Assembly (NCBI RefSeq): GCF_011806425.1
Contig: NZ_JAATOV010000004.1
Coordinates: 304,803 to 368,802, forward strand
Length of the DNA: 64,000 bases
Reading direction: 5' to 3'
DNA from: Thalassospira lucentensis
GTDB taxonomy: Bacteria > Pseudomonadota > Alphaproteobacteria > Rhodospirillales > Thalassospiraceae
The stretch's first letter is position 1. Every line of letters starts with the position of its first letter. The notes beneath the pieces are model-generated. The model searched no databases. It saw only the letters and a program-made list of their open reading frames with translations, and was not told the origin of the DNA. Both the position numbers and the translations under genes were made by a program. Positions 43,036-52,467 of the stretch are shown here, one piece after another.

Positions 43036-44982
43036 CTACTCTCTTGAAAGTGCGACGACCGGATCAAGGCGCGACGCATTACGGGCAGGCAGAAAACCGA
43101 AAGAGAGACCAATCAAAAGCGCAACCAGGCTCGCTGAAAGGATGGCATTAAACGAGATAATCATCGGGAATTGGCTGCCCTCTCCACCAAAGATCATCGC
43201 AGTCGCGAATGCCAGTCCAACGCCGAGGAACGAGCCGGCAATGCAAATCGTAACGGCTTCAATCAGGAACTGAAGCATGATGTCGATACGACGTGCCCCT
43301 ACCGCCATGCGAAGGCCGATTTCGCGGGTACGCTCGGTGACGGAAACCAGCATAATATTCATGACACCGATGCCACCGACGATCAAAGAAATCACCGCGA
43401 CAGACGATATCAGCAACATCATCCTATGCGATGTCTTCACCATGATCCGGCGCAACTGATCGCTATTGAAGACAAAGAAGTCTTTTGTTCCGTGGCGGCG
43501 TTCCAAAAGCCCGACGATGGCACGTTCGGCAACAATCGTGTCAACATTATCCGAAATACGAACAGTCACCCCGGCAAGGCTTGTTGCAGCCCCAAGTAAC
43601 CTGCCCGCCACCGCGGTATATGGAAGATAAATTTGCAAGGTTTTACCGGACATGCCCGAACGGTCGGCAACTGTGCCAACGATCACCACCGGCATACGAT
43701 CAATCATAACGACCTTGCCAAGCGGAGACTCATCTTCGGGAAAAAGTGTCGATACGGCGCGTTCCTCTATCACGGCCTCCTGCCGGCGCTCCGCAATACT
43801 GTCGATAGAGAATCCGGTACCCCGCAGAATTCTGAGGCCATTCACCCGGAAATAATCCTCACCAACGCCTTCCACATTGGCAGACATAGTCGTGTGACCG
43901 AGCCTGATGCGGGTACTTGTCGACACCAGTGGTGTTACGCTGTCGATATAGTTTTGCGCAGACAAAACCTTGGCATCGTCCACAACCAAAGTGGTGACGC
44001 TGTCAGCGCGTTCGTCGTCCCATCCGTACCCAGGGAAAATCGAAAGGGTGCTGGCCCCCAGTTCGCTGATCTCGGAAAGCACCCTTTGACGCGTTCCCTC
44101 GCCCAAGCCAACAACAGAGACCACCGCAGCAATACCAATGATGATGCCCAGCATGGTAAGGAATGTGCGGACGCGATGCGCCGCCATTGAGCGCGCCGCC
44201 ATGGGAAAAGCCTCTGAAAACCGTCGACGGAGCCCAGCCAGAGCACCAACCGCCTCTGAACTCTCAAAAGAAGACGAGGATGCATTAATGACAGGTTCGC
44301 GGCGCCGCTTGTCGGACAGAACAAGGCCATCACGGATTTCAATGATACGATCTGCGTGGGCGGCGACATCCATATCGTGCGTAACGATAATAATCGTATG
44401 CCCCTCACGATGAAGCTCCTTGAGTATCTCAAGAACGTTTTCACCGCTCTTACTATCAAGCGCACCGGTCGGTTCGTCGGCAAGGATGATCTGCCCACCA
44501 TTCATGAGCGCACGCGCAATCGACACCCGTTGCTGCTGGCCGCCGGAAAGCTGCCCCGGACGGTGATCAATGCGCATACCAAGGCCGAGGCGCTCAAGAA
44601 GCACTTTGGCCCTTTCACGCCGTGTGACAGAATCTACGCCCGCATAAACTGCAGGCATCGCCACATTATCCGCCGCATTGAGCGTACCGAGCAAATGATA
44701 GCGCTGAAAGATAAAACCGAAATGCTCCCTTCGCAAGGCAGCCAATTCGTCAGCACTCAAACCTGCAACGCTATAGCCTCCAACGCGGTAATCGCCGGCC
44801 GTCGGTTGATCAAGGCAGCCCAAAATATTCATCAGCGTCGACTTGCCCGATCCGCTGGCCCCGACAATTGCGACGAACTCACCGCTATCAATGCGAAGAT
44901 CAATCCCTTTGAGGGCTGAGACCGTCTCGTCACCGGCCCGAAACAACCGCGTGACGTTCTCTATTTCCAATAAAGCGATCAC
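43036..44982 (-). CDS. macB: MacB-type ABC efflux transporter
   Basis: This 648-residue protein has an N-terminal ATPase domain (GASGSGKSTLMNILG, LSGGQQQRVSIARAL, ILADEPTGALD, VTHDMDVAAHA). A helix at about residue 275 (FLTMLGIIIGIAAVVSVVGLG), a large periplasmic domain and three C-terminal helices (FtsX-like, starting LLISSVAVISLIVGGIGVMNIMLVSV) follow. MacB drives export of macrolides, toxins or siderophore-like molecules by a mechanotransmission mechanism. It overlaps the adaptor gene by 4 bp (ATGA). Confidence 0.95.
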   Translation of the reverse strand: MIALLEIENVTRLFRAGDETVSALKGIDLRIDSGEFVAIVGASGSGKSTLMNILGCLDQPTAGDYRVGGYSVAGLSADELAALRREHFGFIFQRYHLLGTLNAADNVAMPAVYAGVDSVTRRERAKVLLERLGLGMRIDHRPGQLSGGQQQRVSIARALMNGGQIILADEPTGALDSKSGENVLEILKELHREGHTIIIVTHDMDVAAHADRIIEIRDGLVLSDKRRREPVINASSSSFESSEAVGALAGLRRRFSEAFPMAARSMAAHRVRTFLTMLGIIIGIAAVVSVVGLGEGTRQRVLSEISELGASTLSIFPGYGWDDERADSVTTLVVDDAKVLSAQNYIDSVTPLVSTSTRIRLGHTTMSANVEGVGEDYFRVNGLRILRGTGFSIDSIAERRQEAVIEERAVSTLFPEDESPLGKVVMIDRMPVVIVGTVADRSGMSGKTLQIYLPYTAVAGRLLGAATSLAGVTVRISDNVDTIVAERAIVGLLERRHGTKDFFVFNSDQLRRIMVKTSHRMMLLISSVAVISLIVGGIGVMNIMLVSVTERTREIGLRMAVGARRIDIMLQFLIEAVTICIAGSFLGVGLAFATAMIFGGEGSQFPMIISFNAILSASLVALLIGLSFGFLPARNASRLDPVVALSRE

Positions 44983-46166
44983 ATTATCCCCATATCGTTA
45001 GAGTCTGACGCCTGGCCATCGGCCGGAATGACAACTTCGTCGCCAACCGCAAGACCATCAATCACTTGCGCCTTGATGCGGTCTGTCAGTCCTATTGAGA
45101 CAAGACGTTCTGTTATTTCGCCGGAAGGAGAACGCACACGAAGGTGATAGCGACCGTCCTGATCGTGCTCAGTCAATGCTGACCATGGCACAAGCGGGAC
45201 GTCCTCGGCCTGCCCCACCACAATGGACACAAGAGTAGTCATCATGGGCCTCAGCAGGCCATCGGGGTTGGGCGTTGTGAATATTCCATTGAAATAAACA
45301 GCCTGCGCTTGCTGCCCGCTGGTTTTGGACGTTGTTGTAGATTCCGCCGCAATTGATGTCGGGGCAGGTGCAATCTGCTCCAGTTTTCCGACTGTCGGCG
45401 CGCGGGTTTCGCCCATAATCGTAAAACGCGCAGTTTGCCCCGGCTTTACACGGGTGATATCGGCCTCTGATATCCGGACCTTTACCTTCATAACATCGAG
45501 CTGCGCCAGCACGACAATCGTCGGCACAGCCAAATTGGAGTTCAGTGTTTGACCTGCCTTGGTTACGACCGCAACCACAACACCATCAATCGGTGCGACA
45601 ACATTGGTGTAGCCGAGGTTGGCTTTCGCGTTCTCAACTTCCACAGTGGCTTGCGCGATCTGCGCTTCCAACGCCTCTATGTCAGCGGCGAGTGCTTTGT
45701 AAGCGGCTTCCGCCGTCTCAAGCTCGGCCATGGAGGCGGCACGCTGCAATGCCATACTCTTCTGTCTTTTATAAGCCTGCTGCGCGCGTTTAAGTTCAAA
45801 GCTGCGGGCCTTGCGCTGCGCCTTGATATTGGCAAGCGCTGCTTCTGCAATGCGCAGAGCATATTTCTGTGCGGTTGGGTCAATCTCGGCGATCAGGTCA
45901 CCCGCGCTGATTTTCTGACCAAGCTCAACATGTAACGCCTTCAACTGACCAGAAACCTGCGCGCCAACACTCACGATGTTGGCAGGTTGGAGTTCACCAT
46001 GGGCAAGAACCGTTTCCTCAATTGAACCCGACGAGACAAACTCGGTAAGCTCAGCTTCCTGCTGCTCCTTTTCGAGCACGCTGCTGGCCGAAGCAATTAC
46101 GACTAGTGCGACGACAATTATTCCTCCGATCATCAGAAGTCGGCCCAAGCTATTTGACAGTTTCAT
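44979..46166 (-). CDS. macA: MacA-type periplasmic adaptor (membrane fusion protein)
   Basis: This 395-residue protein has an N-terminal membrane anchor (LLMIGGIIVVALVVIASA), split lipoyl-like halves (VSVGAQVSGQLKALHVELGQKISAGDLIAEID and NVVAPIDGVVVAVVTKAGQTLN) flanking a helical hairpin of about 100 residues, then beta-barrel and membrane-proximal domains. It bridges MacB and the NodT-like channel. ATG 46166 places the anchor at the start. The longer frame to 46205 adds only a short basic stretch. First gene of the efflux operon. Confidence 0.93.
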   Translation of the reverse strand: MKLSNSLGRLLMIGGIIVVALVVIASASSVLEKEQQEAELTEFVSSGSIEETVLAHGELQPANIVSVGAQVSGQLKALHVELGQKISAGDLIAEIDPTAQKYALRIAEAALANIKAQRKARSFELKRAQQAYKRQKSMALQRAASMAELETAEAAYKALAADIEALEAQIAQATVEVENAKANLGYTNVVAPIDGVVVAVVTKAGQTLNSNLAVPTIVVLAQLDVMKVKVRISEADITRVKPGQTARFTIMGETRAPTVGKLEQIAPAPTSIAAESTTTSKTSGQQAQAVYFNGIFTTPNPDGLLRPMMTTLVSIVVGQAEDVPLVPWSALTEHDQDGRYHLRVRSPSGEITERLVSIGLTDRIKAQVIDGLAVGDEVVIPADGQASDSNDMGIM

Positions 46167-46836
46167 TCTTGTTATTACCAACCGCAGTTTATGTATCAGG
46201 TACAAGATGCATCAGCCCAAACGCTCCATCACTTGAGGCTGCGCGACGTCAGCGTGACCGCTCTCAATAGGTGCTTTGTAAACTTCGAAAAGGTCCTACA
46301 AAGTTCACCATTTTCTCGAGGCACCCTTTCATGTCGCAATGAAAGTTGAGAGGAGGTTATGTGCAGGTTTTGTGGACCCGCACTTACTCACCCGTCTCAG
46401 CAGCACCCGGATTTGCGTTAACAAACGAGGGGCGACAGAGCTCGATGATCAGTGCGCATCGCATGGGGCAGGAGAATTGGGAATGAGGACGAAGCAAGAT
46501 CGCATGAAAGCTGGAAAACTTGGGCAAACCCCCAACATCCGCGCTAAAGCCTCTTCGCAAGCTTTAACACTTTGAGGATCAGTTCCGCCGTCTCCGGCGA
46601 AAATGACGCCTTTTGCGACATCTGAAATTTGTGTCTGGTATCATACAAGAGGTCGTCTGGAATTTCCTAAACTCAAACACTCAACGTGCCATCTTTCCAG
46701 ATAAGCTGCCATTTTTCCGATCAGCTTGAATGCTGCTCCAACGGATGAAAGTAAGCACGAATGCCTAAAAGGCACCTCTAAGTGTTCATCCAGCATCACA
46801 TATTTAAACGGCAACTGTATTGTCGAAAGAAGCTTC
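46167..46836. other. Long intergenic region upstream of macA, no recognised gene
   Basis: About 670 bp. Its left end must carry the macA promoter. Plus-strand frames (for example 46339-46575, preceded by GAGAGGAGG) give proteins without recognisable family features. Base composition is more AT-rich and less codon-like than the flanks, suggesting decayed sequence or a regulatory region. No terminator with a T run was identified for the gene arriving from the right. Confidence 0.5.
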
Positions 46837-47892
46837 TTAAAGCTTCTCGATCAACGCCGAACCGAAATCGCTACAAGATAGCGCTCCGCCAAGGTCCGCG
46901 GTTCGTGTGTGCGGATTTTTCAGCATTTCGGCAATTGCGGTATCAAGCTTTTTTGCCGCCTGCTGCAAATCGCTGCGCCCGGCTTCGCCGCCCTTCCAGT
47001 CCAAAAGCAGCACAGTCGACAGCAAAAGCGATACAGGGTTAGCGATATTCTTACCTGCAATATCGGGTGCAGAACCGTGTGATGCCTGCGCAATTGCATT
47101 CTTATCACCCACATTAAGTGATCCCGAAAGGCCAAGCCCGCCTGCAAGTTCCGCCGCCTCGTTTGAAAGGATGTCGCCAAACATATTGGTTGTCACAATC
47201 ACATCAAAGGCTTCTGGCGTTCTGACCAAAAGTGAAGCCATTGCATCAACATGTTCTTCGCGAACATCAAGTCCGCCTTGTGCTGAGGCGGCTTTTTCTG
47301 CTTCTGATAAAAACAGACCATCGCTCAGCTTTAAAACATTGGCCTTGTGGACAATGGTTAAATGACTGCGGCGTTTTGCCGCCAGCCTTGCAGCATAGGC
47401 CGCAACACGATAACTGCCCTGACGTGTGACCTTGCGCGTGGCAAGCGCAAGATCAGGGGTTGGCATAACCTCGCCGGTTCCGGCATACATGGTGCGATCA
47501 GCATAAAAACCTTCGGTGTTTTCACGTACGATCACCAGATCCATCTCCTTGACCGGCGAAGGCAGACCTTCGAACACCTTTGAAGGTCTTACATTGGCAT
47601 AGAGATCAAGATTAATGCGCAATGCTGCCGAAGGATTAATCCCGCCCTGATCCGCAGGTGGATAATACGCCGTATCAACCGGACCGAGGATCGCCAAATC
47701 AGCTTTGCGCACCCGTTCGATCAGCTCAGGCGTAATCGTCGCACCATGCTTTTCCAGCGAGGAGAATCCAACGTCTTCACTGGAAAATTTTAGGCCCAGC
47801 GAAAATGAACGATCCAACGCTGCAAGCACGTTCCGGGTAACAGCGGTAATTTCCGGTCCGATCCCGTCACCCGGCAGCAAAAGAACATCCAT
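46837..47892 (-). CDS. Isocitrate/isopropylmalate/tartrate dehydrogenase family protein
   Basis: Beta-decarboxylating dehydrogenase of 351 residues. The cofactor loop start is LPGDGIGPEIT, the substrate helix is PSAALRINLDLYANVRPSK, followed by VRENTEGFYADR, HKANVLKLSDGLFL, the metal Asp motif TTNMFGDILSNEAA and HGSAPDIAGKNIANP. The PSAALR substrate helix is closer to isocitrate/homoisocitrate-type than to isopropylmalate-type enzymes. It is the last gene of the TTT transporter operon and probably oxidises a hydroxy-tricarboxylate made from the imported acid (inference). Confidence 0.88.
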   Translation of the reverse strand: MDVLLLPGDGIGPEITAVTRNVLAALDRSFSLGLKFSSEDVGFSSLEKHGATITPELIERVRKADLAILGPVDTAYYPPADQGGINPSAALRINLDLYANVRPSKVFEGLPSPVKEMDLVIVRENTEGFYADRTMYAGTGEVMPTPDLALATRKVTRQGSYRVAAYAARLAAKRRSHLTIVHKANVLKLSDGLFLSEAEKAASAQGGLDVREEHVDAMASLLVRTPEAFDVIVTTNMFGDILSNEAAELAGGLGLSGSLNVGDKNAIAQASHGSAPDIAGKNIANPVSLLLSTVLLLDWKGGEAGRSDLQQAAKKLDTAIAEMLKNPHTRTADLGGALSCSDFGSALIEKL

Positions 47893-49010
47893 TAGCCTTC
47901 AACCTCGGTCAGAATATTTTCAGGAACAAGGACCTTACCTTCAAATAACCGGCGCGCCGTGCGGATCACACCACCCGATATCACAGAAAGATTCGGACCC
48001 GATCCTTCAATGGTCAGTTCGACAGCGATCATGCCACTTGGATGTTCGATCTTAATCCATTGCTGCGGCTGCGCCTTAAGCCCGATCATACCATCAACGA
48101 TACTTCCGGAAAGTGACGCGCAACTGGCCACACAGATCGCACCAGTCACCGCATGCGTTGCATGGCAATTATGCGGCACAAAATAGCGGGATGTAATATC
48201 ACCACCTTTTGTCGGCTCAGACAAAATAGCCATTTTGGGGACAACCTTGCCGGTGCAATCCCCCAATCCCATGAGTTCCGATGCCTTACGACGGATCGCT
48301 TCCATCCGCGCAATCAGGTCCGCATTATCATCAAGCTGTGCCTTGGTTTCGTTGCCTGTAATCCCAAGGTCACGGGCACGAAACATCACCATCGGAACGG
48401 CAACATCAATACAGGTCACTTCAAGCCCGTCGATATAATTGATCGGCTTCCCTGTCGGCAGAAGCCGACCGGTTTTACTGCCCATGATATCCTTAAACCG
48501 CAATATCAGGGGGGAAGCCGTCCCCGGCACACCGTCAATCGCGGTATCACCGCTATAAGTCACCTTGCCGCCTGGGGTTGCGACCAAGACATCAACCAAT
48601 GCGCCGACGTTTTTGTTGTAAATCCTGACCAACGTTTCGTCGCCCGTGACGGATACCAGACCGGCCTCAATCGCGAACGGCGCCACGGCCGCAGTCATGT
48701 TTCCGCAGTTCGGATTGACATCAACCTCAGGCTTGTCGATGGCGACCTGGGCAAACAGGAACTCGACATCGGCATCTGGCCGTTTGGATGGCGCAACAAT
48801 GCACGATTTGCTGGTGAGCGTATCCGCACCACCGATCCCGTCAATCTGACGTTTGTCTGGCGACCCCATTGCCGCAAGCAAAAGGCGATCACGCAAAGCA
48901 ACGTCTTCGGGCAAATCACTGGCCAAAAAGATCGGCCCCTTGGACGTTCCGCCGCGCATGATCACGCAGGGAACAGCATGTTGATCGTTCAAAATCGCAG
49001 TATTTTTCAT
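47892..49010 (-). CDS. PrpF-family isomerase (4-oxalomesaconate tautomerase / aconitate isomerase-like)
   Basis: This 372-residue protein has the PrpF opening VPCVIMRGGTSKGPIFLASDLP, a diaminopimelate-epimerase-like fold with NPNCGNM (catalytic Cys) and a second Cys/Ser region in GAICVASCA. Family members shift double bonds or cis/trans geometry in methylaconitate, oxalomesaconate or aconitate. Its TAA overlaps the next ATG by one base, and its ATG follows GGGGTGA. Beside TctABC and TcuAB it could interconvert trans- and cis-aconitate (inference). Confidence 0.88.
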   Translation of the reverse strand: MKNTAILNDQHAVPCVIMRGGTSKGPIFLASDLPEDVALRDRLLLAAMGSPDKRQIDGIGGADTLTSKSCIVAPSKRPDADVEFLFAQVAIDKPEVDVNPNCGNMTAAVAPFAIEAGLVSVTGDETLVRIYNKNVGALVDVLVATPGGKVTYSGDTAIDGVPGTASPLILRFKDIMGSKTGRLLPTGKPINYIDGLEVTCIDVAVPMVMFRARDLGITGNETKAQLDDNADLIARMEAIRRKASELMGLGDCTGKVVPKMAILSEPTKGGDITSRYFVPHNCHATHAVTGAICVASCASLSGSIVDGMIGLKAQPQQWIKIEHPSGMIAVELTIEGSGPNLSVISGGVIRTARRLFEGKVLVPENILTEVEG

Positions 49011-49015
49011 GTCGA

Positions 49016-50995
49016 TCACCCCAGCGGCCAAGGAAGTTTAATCAGGTCCTGAAGCAACCCGGCCGGGAAATCGAGAACCAGCGACCATGCAAGAACGCAA
49101 AGACCAACAACCGCCAACCCCGTCAAAAGCAGCGTGCGGAGCCAAGATGCCTTTGCCTTGACCCGAAGGAAGGCAATGAAGAAGCCGGTAATCGCAATAA
49201 GGAACCCGAACAAAGCAGTTGCGGCGACCAATCCGGCCACCCAAAGCACGTAATGCCAAAGCCCTGCTGTTGGTTTCACGTCTTGATGATCAAGATCATA
49301 TTCATGGTCGAAATTGGCCGGGTGCGATGCGGGCGAGCGCACCAATTGCCAAATCAGGATCGCCGATGCGACGAACATCACGACCGAAACAGAACCGGTA
49401 AAGACGCTGCCAAGGAATGTGTGCTGGGTTGCATCCCAAATGCCAAAAGCAAAGAACGCCAAAAGCCCCCCAGCAAATACGATTTGCGGCCACCGCTTCG
49501 GGTTATGGGAATGGCTGCTTTCTTCTTCCTCAACCGGGTTTTCCGGATGTTTGCGCATCCCCAAAAGGATGGAAATGATGGTCAGGGCAGCGATGATCAA
49601 AACGCCAGGCCGGGTCAAAAATTCCCAGTTATAGAATTGCAGCGCCTGATACAGATATGTCTCGGTATTGGCGGCCAAGACAAAACCAATCAGAAACGCC
49701 GGACGTGGCCAGCCAAACCGCTTCATCAGAACACCGACAACGCCAAGCACAAGCAAAGCAACCATGTCTGACAAAGAACGCGTCGCCTGAAACGCGGCAA
49801 AGCAAATGACCGTAATCATGAACGGCGCAAGATAGCCGTACTTGATGGTTGTCAGACGCGAGACGAAAGGTGAAATCAGGAGCGCACCACCAGCCCCCAC
49901 CACGTTGGCAATCGCAAGCGACCAGATAATCGTGTAGGTGATATCAAGATCACGCCCAACCATTGCTGGGCCTGCCTCAAGACCAATCAGCACCATCCCG
50001 CCAAGGAAGACGGCCATACTGCCAGAACCGGGAATACCAAACAGCAAGGTTGGCACAAGCCCGCCGCCCTCTTTGGCATTGTTGGCACTTTCGGGTGCGA
50101 GAACACCGCGAATATCGCCCTTGCCGAATTGGGATTTGTCTTTTGCGGTTTGGACAACATGACCATAGGCAATCCAGTCGACAACACTGCCGCCAAGACC
50201 GGGCAAGGCGCCAACAATGCTGCCAAGACCCGCACACCGAAGGCACAGCCATTTATGGCGGATCATATCGCGCACACCATCACGCCAACCAAGGCCAAGG
50301 GTCCCGTTGTCTGAAATGGATCGATTTTGCCGACAAAGATCGATGATTTCCGGAAAGGCAAACATGCCCAGACCAACAATCACAAGCGGCAAACCATCCA
50401 TCAGATAAACAGAGTCAAAGCTCATGCGAAGCTCGCCGGTCGCCGGTGCCGCACCAAGTCCGCCCAGCAACAAACCAAGACCTGCAGCCACCACGCCCTT
50501 AGGCAGGCTTTTACCAGCAAGTACCCCGACCATCGACAAGCCCAGAACCGCCAGCATGAAAAGCTCGGCCGAACCAAATGCCAAAATCAAAGGACGGGCG
50601 ATGACAACAAACCCGGTAAGGATAACCGCCCCCACCAGCCCACCGACCAAAGAAGCCGAAAACGCAGCCCCAAGTGCCCGGGCACCCTGGCCTTTTTTTG
50701 CCAACGGAAACCCGTCAAGAACGGTTGCTTGCGATGCGCTAGATCCCGGTATCCCCATCAGAACCGATGTAAAGGTGTCCGACGTTGGGATTACAGCAAC
50801 AAGCCCGATCAACATGGCAAGGGCCGAAATCTGGTCCATGCCATAAATGAATGGCAACAGAAGCGACAACCCGACAATCCCACCCAAACCGGGCAAGATG
50901 CCAACGACCATGCCCATTCCAACACCCAGCAAAAGATAGATCAGGTGTGTTGGCTGCGCGAAATGAGACAGTGCCGTCATCATTGCATCAAGCAT
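49016..50995 (-). CDS. Tripartite tricarboxylate transporter permease, TctA fused to a TctB-like domain
   Basis: This 659-residue protein is longer than TctA alone (about 500). Residues 1-500 have TctA motifs (GILPGLGGIVGLSLLLPF, IPGSSASQATVLDGFPLAKKG, GALPGLGGSVVDWIAYGHV, ESANNAKEGGGLVPTLLFGIPGSG). After a charged linker (EEEESSHSHNPKRW) a four-helix TctB-like region follows (QIVFAGGLLAFFAFGIWDA to the C-terminus). No separate tctB lies nearby, so the fusion supplies both membrane subunits. ATG 50995 has GGAG 8 nt upstream. Confidence 0.92.
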   Translation of the reverse strand: MLDAMMTALSHFAQPTHLIYLLLGVGMGMVVGILPGLGGIVGLSLLLPFIYGMDQISALAMLIGLVAVIPTSDTFTSVLMGIPGSSASQATVLDGFPLAKKGQGARALGAAFSASLVGGLVGAVILTGFVVIARPLILAFGSAELFMLAVLGLSMVGVLAGKSLPKGVVAAGLGLLLGGLGAAPATGELRMSFDSVYLMDGLPLVIVGLGMFAFPEIIDLCRQNRSISDNGTLGLGWRDGVRDMIRHKWLCLRCAGLGSIVGALPGLGGSVVDWIAYGHVVQTAKDKSQFGKGDIRGVLAPESANNAKEGGGLVPTLLFGIPGSGSMAVFLGGMVLIGLEAGPAMVGRDLDITYTIIWSLAIANVVGAGGALLISPFVSRLTTIKYGYLAPFMITVICFAAFQATRSLSDMVALLVLGVVGVLMKRFGWPRPAFLIGFVLAANTETYLYQALQFYNWEFLTRPGVLIIAALTIISILLGMRKHPENPVEEEESSHSHNPKRWPQIVFAGGLLAFFAFGIWDATQHTFLGSVFTGSVSVVMFVASAILIWQLVRSPASHPANFDHEYDLDHQDVKPTAGLWHYVLWVAGLVAATALFGFLIAITGFFIAFLRVKAKASWLRTLLLTGLAVVGLCVLAWSLVLDFPAGLLQDLIKLPWPLG

Positions 50996-51061
50996 TTGGA
51001 AACTCCGCCAAAAGACAAAGCTCACCCGTTCCCTTAAAACGACCGATCAGTCGCAGGGCGA

Positions 51062-51089
51062 AAAAAGCGGGGTGGACTATGCCACCCCG
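51062..51089 (-). terminator. Hairpin with T run between tctC and tctA
   Basis: An 8-bp stem CGGGGTGG / CCACCCCG with 6-nt loop is followed on the minus strand by CTTTTTT. It lies about 30 bp after the tctC-like stop and before the permease gene. It is a classic attenuator position, giving more binding protein than permease. Confidence 0.85.
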
Positions 51090-51119
51090 ATCAGTAAACG
51101 GGAGACTTCAGATTTTCAG

Positions 51120-52220
51120 TTAGAACTGTACCGAATACTTATCGGTCAGCCATTTTTGCACCCACTCGCGGGCATCTTCAGGAACGTTCACGGCCTGGCG
51201 GAAAATGCGTTCAGCCGGCTCGCCAACGATCTGTTTGTATTCGCCAAGAGTTGCCTTTCGATCCGTAACGAAGCTTTCGTCTTCTGTCGCGCTTTGCGCG
51301 GCATCACGATAGGCCTTTACGATTTCCTCAGGCGTGTCTTTTGGCAAAAAGATCATTTTCTGTGCCGGGAAACCGGCAATGAAGAATGCTTTGTAAGCTT
51401 CCCACGCAGGACCAGAAGGTTTTTCACCCTTCATCATCTCGTATGCTTCCGGGAAACTTGGAAGGTCTGGGAAGGAAGGATCGCGTACGATGTTGCCATC
51501 ATCATCAAGCGCCCCCCAAGAGAACAGCGGAACAGCGTTGCCGATATCGACAAGCGGCGTAACGTTATTGATAAATGCAGAAGACGTCTGGTAGTCGATA
51601 TTGACTTCGCCGCGCTCAAAGGCAAGACGACCCGCCCCGCGGCCCTTCATGCCAAAAACGGCATCGACATCAAGTTGTAGCAATTCAAAGGCAAGCAGCG
51701 GAACAAGATCAAGGGATGTCGCGCCCTGACTGCCATAGCGCAACTTGACGCCTTCAAGCGCCTTCATGTCAGCGGCCGACTTGAGCCCAAGATCGGAATT
51801 AACGTAAACAACACCGCCGGTCGGCGATGCCAGAACAACACGCCAGTCGCGCATTTCATATTGCACGCGCTTGTCACGCAGAAGATACGGGAACTGAGTT
51901 GAACCAGACGTACCAATCGCGGTCAATCCATCGGCCTCGGCCCGGGCCTGAAACTGATTGGCACCAGAGGTGGAGCCACCACCTGGAATATTTTTAACGA
52001 CAACAGTCGGGTTCCCCGGAAGGAAAACGCTGAAATATGGCGCCCAGAACCGGCCCCAAGTATCGGTGCCGCCACCTTCGCCGAACGGAATGATCAGTTC
52101 GACGCGTTCACCCTCAAAGTCAGCATCCTGTGCAGTTGCTGTACCGACAAAGCCAAAAGCAATTGCGGCAGCCGCACAAGCCGACTTGAATGACAGATTA
52201 AGATTCTTTCTCCAAGACAT
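51120..52220 (-). CDS. tctC: Tricarboxylate-binding protein (TctC/Bug family)
   Basis: The 366-residue precursor has signal peptide ending near GTATAQ. The mature part starts DADFEGERVELIIPFGEGGGTDTWGRFWAP (the Bug-family first loop), followed by VVVKNIPGGGSTSGANQF. It binds a tri- or dicarboxylate in the periplasm for the TctAB-type permease. The ATG is preceded by AAGGGA. It is divergent from the TctD-like regulator, matching the known tctCBA/tctDE arrangement in Salmonella. Confidence 0.93.
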   Translation of the reverse strand: MSWRKNLNLSFKSACAAAAIAFGFVGTATAQDADFEGERVELIIPFGEGGGTDTWGRFWAPYFSVFLPGNPTVVVKNIPGGGSTSGANQFQARAEADGLTAIGTSGSTQFPYLLRDKRVQYEMRDWRVVLASPTGGVVYVNSDLGLKSAADMKALEGVKLRYGSQGATSLDLVPLLAFELLQLDVDAVFGMKGRGAGRLAFERGEVNIDYQTSSAFINNVTPLVDIGNAVPLFSWGALDDDGNIVRDPSFPDLPSFPEAYEMMKGEKPSGPAWEAYKAFFIAGFPAQKMIFLPKDTPEEIVKAYRDAAQSATEDESFVTDRKATLGEYKQIVGEPAERIFRQAVNVPEDAREWVQKWLTDKYSVQF

Positions 52221-52467
52221 AGGACGTTCCCTTCATAACGGTTGTTTTATTTTGAATGGAGGAAAGGAACGGATGACGCTCGGTGATATTGGCATCAATT
52301 GTTAGTTTCCTACCATTCTGGCTTTCGGTTTTATTGTTCTTTTGGCCGGTACGTTGCCGGGCCTTCCGTTTACCAATGACGCAAAATTTAGACGAGAAAG
52401 CTGTCAGTTTGCTGTCTATCTTTGATTTTTTGATTTTCTATGCAGTTTTCAATGGTATTTAGAAAAT

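Noticed and set aside
46339..46575. Plus-strand frame of 78 codons in the gap beside macA, preceded by GAGAGGAGG
   Set aside because: The product has no recognisable domain or signal and unusual composition. Kept only as part of the unexplained interval.
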